DNA of 64,000 nt. It comes from Panorpa germanica (lineage: Eukaryota; Arthropoda; Insecta; Mecoptera; Panorpidae). The stretch is taken from positions 12,218,451 to 12,282,450 of the forward strand of contig OY783213.1 in NCBI GenBank assembly GCA_963678705.1. Direction: 5' to 3'. The notes under the pieces are model-generated. The model was not told where the DNA came from. It saw nothing but the letters and a program-made list of their open reading frames with translations, and made no database searches. The position numbers and the translations under genes were made by a program. This document shows positions 62,145 to 64,000 of the stretch, one piece after another. Positions within the stretch are counted from its first letter, which is position 1. Every line of letters starts with the position of its first letter.

Positions 62145-62726
62145 ATGGGCTTGTGTCCTATGTCTTAATTTCTATAAAACTGTACTATATATTGATAAAG
62201 TTGGTTACTAGAACCTCAAATGTTCAATTATTTTTTAAGAACTCCTTATATTTCAGGAGATATTAACAATAAAAAAAAATTCTCTTTAATAATTAAAGGG
62301 ATTTAACGTTGGACAACATTCCAACTGCATGTGACACCACAGCCGCTAATTGCTTTCTCTTTTATACAACAGAGATATATTCTTGGCAGAACTCTGACAA
62401 GTTTACAGGTTACCAACCTTACAGCTCCTAAATCTCTGCTATATGTATTTATATATCAAAATATCAAATATTATTTACTTCAATATTATGTCTGCCGTAA
62501 CAGGGTTAAATACAATAAAAACTTATTATTCTTTGATTTGACTGGATTATTTTGACTACCAATGGCTACAAAATATTACCAAAGCACTGACCTACTCAAC
62601 AAATAACTGACGTTAAAATGCATTTCACGTCATACAAATATGGCCGACCATCTCTAGCGCTAAAACTACAATTCAAATTTTAATTGCTATATCTCCGACC
62701 ACTAAAAAATGAGGACACAAGCCCAG
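62145..62726. mobile_element. GGGCTTGTGTCC-ended MITE (family B), copy 6, inverted
   Basis: From ATGGGCTTGTGTCC to GGACACAAGCCCAG; 582 bp. An internal deletion removes the segment between GCTATATCTCCG and ACCACTAAAAAATGAGG. It lies in the intron before LDLa exon 3. Confidence 0.8.
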
Positions 62727-63338
62727 TTAGAATTATAGGTTAGGAATCTGTTAAAACCTAATCAATTGATAAAATCTTTACAATGTTAAGCAGGATAGCA
62801 ATCATAGATACTTTACAAACTAATTAACCTAAAGAAATGAACGATAAACACAAATACCGTACGCAGATGACGCGTTTGTCCATATTAATATTAAATATTC
62901 CCCTCTCCTCCTATGCTGTTATTAAATGTGTGTTTGTCTCTTCGTATATCGCTGACATTTTATCTTACTGGATCAATGTTTGGAGATTCCAATCTCCATA
63001 CGACCTAGAAGTGTCTATGAGTATACTGTTGGTGTTCTATCCCTAAAGCAATTTAAACTTACCTCTGTTTTAGATTTTAATTATATGTGTTTCATGTTTA
63101 GAATATCAATTAATTGTCTTACTAGTGTTATTCTTTGATAAAAGCTAAATAAAGGTCAAAGTTAAATTTTTGCAGTATGCTAATACTCGTATTTATATCA
63201 TTGCAGTGACATTTGGCAGATATTGTGTTCCATTACTAACCTCAAAGTTTGTACTTTGGATTAAAATAAAAATGTCTACACTTTTGACGAAAATATTATT
63301 TTGTTTTGTTGATTTAAAATTACATTTTATTAAATTAA

Positions 63339-63835
63339 AGCTTCATTCCCACTCACTGTTTTGAAATTTAATTTACTGTTTTTATTTAATATTGTAATCT
63401 AGATTTCAGGTTCTCGTTTAAGCATTCCTTTTCACATTTGTGTTTAGTTTAGTTAATTTAGTTGGTGCATATGCATCGTTAGTAATTTTAATTTTGACAG
63501 TTCAACAAAATTGAAGGTGAAAGAATTAAAATTGCTATTTCTAATAATAGAAATTGTTTTATCTTCTATATTTTTCTAAAAACTGACATTAAACTTCTTC
63601 TAAAAGTAAGTCCTACTGCATTTTGGCAGATTGTCACTTTTTGGAGGTTATAATATAATATAGTTTTTCTTATTTATTTCTTATTTCTTATTTCCTATTT
63701 TTTCTTATTTCTTATATTTTTAACTTAAAGCATTGGACCTTGTAAGGTTCTAAAAAAACTAAGAAAACTTAAAAAATAAATTATATAAACAATTAAATAC
63801 AAAATTAAATTAAAGCAGTGAGTGGGAATGATACT
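63339..63835. mobile_element. PIF/Harbinger-like MITE (family A), complete, inverted
   Basis: The 497-bp copy has TAA direct flanks (63336-63338 and 63836-63838). It lies in the intron before LDLa exon 3 and ends only 36 bp from that exon's splice acceptor. An internal TTTCTTATTTCTTATT run has expanded near 63667-63715. Confidence 0.85.
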
Positions 63836-63871
63836 TAACTCGACAATTTTTTCATCATATTTTTTTTTCAG

Positions 63872-64000
63872 CATATCGCAAATGTCAACCAGATGATTTT
63901 CACTGTGGTCCAGCGCCTGCAGATGCTACACCAGTTCCCGGAAGTGGTGTCGGACGAGTGGGTGATTTCTGTATCCCAAAAGAAAAGCGGTGTGATGGAT
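63872..64000 (+). CDS. trol: LDL-receptor class A exon 3, cut by the window edge (perlecan/trol-like)
   Basis: Acceptor TTTTTTTTCAG; the reading frame continues (phase 1) from exon 2 with [12 protein letters not shown]. Four of six LDLa cysteines are present before the window ends at RCDG. The loop between Cys2 and Cys3 is unusually long (21 residues, Pro/Gly/Ala-rich, [14 protein letters not shown] onward) against roughly 5-10 in most LDLa modules. No stop occurs before the edge. The gene continues to the right. Confidence 0.82.

Overview
This is a strongly A+T-rich eukaryotic (insect) window. Genes are split by introns with GT/AG junctions, two gene starts carry TATA plus arthropod-type initiator (TCAKT) promoters, and most of the DNA is non-coding or derived from transposons. 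The transposon families (mariner with DD41D spacing, a PIF/Harbinger-like MITE, a hAT MITE, RNase-H LINEs) are typical of insects. The order cannot be fixed from sequence alone.

Three host loci can be supported. (1) Two head-to-head copies of a small secreted Thr/Pro-rich mucin-like gene (12154-13253 minus and 19860-20940 plus). Each has a signal-peptide exon, one intron of about 710 bp and a TTTTP-repeat exon. They sit in a 2.4-kb inverted duplication (11555-14030 and 19083-21522) around a 5-kb spacer. (2) A five-exon short-chain dehydrogenase/reductase gene on the minus strand (49490-52666, 269 aa). It has a full catalytic tetrad, resembles 15-hydroxyprostaglandin dehydrogenase, and has a TATA/Inr promoter and a poly(A) signal. 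(3) Three consecutive LDL-receptor class A exons on the plus strand (58411-64000), all bounded by phase-1 introns. They are part of a large extracellular-matrix or receptor gene, most likely perlecan (trol), which continues past the right edge. A 98-codon minus-strand ORF at 3512-3808 may be a fourth gene.

Mobile DNA dominates the rest. A PIF/Harbinger-like MITE with 3-bp TWA target duplications is present in six copies. A 0.55-0.64-kb MITE with GGGCTTGTGTCC ends is also present in six copies, one inside SDR intron 1 and one in an LDLa-gene intron. There is a deleted DD41D mariner, a mariner MITE inserted in a TA microsatellite, and a hAT MITE with a perfect 8-bp target duplication. A CACGARnnnACTGATTGC-ended repeat is clustered in the last LDLa intron. 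LINE 3' ends come from two families. Several long palindromes are present, two of them near perfect; one of these lies 11 bp from the breakpoint of the mucin inverted duplication.

Region by region: 1-11.5 kb intergenic and transposon-derived; 11.5-21.5 kb the mucin-gene inverted duplication; 21.5-49.4 kb intergenic, repeats and LINE remnants with no supported host exon; 49.4-52.8 kb SDR gene; 52.8-58.4 kb repeats; 58.4-64 kb LDLa exons in repeat-filled introns.
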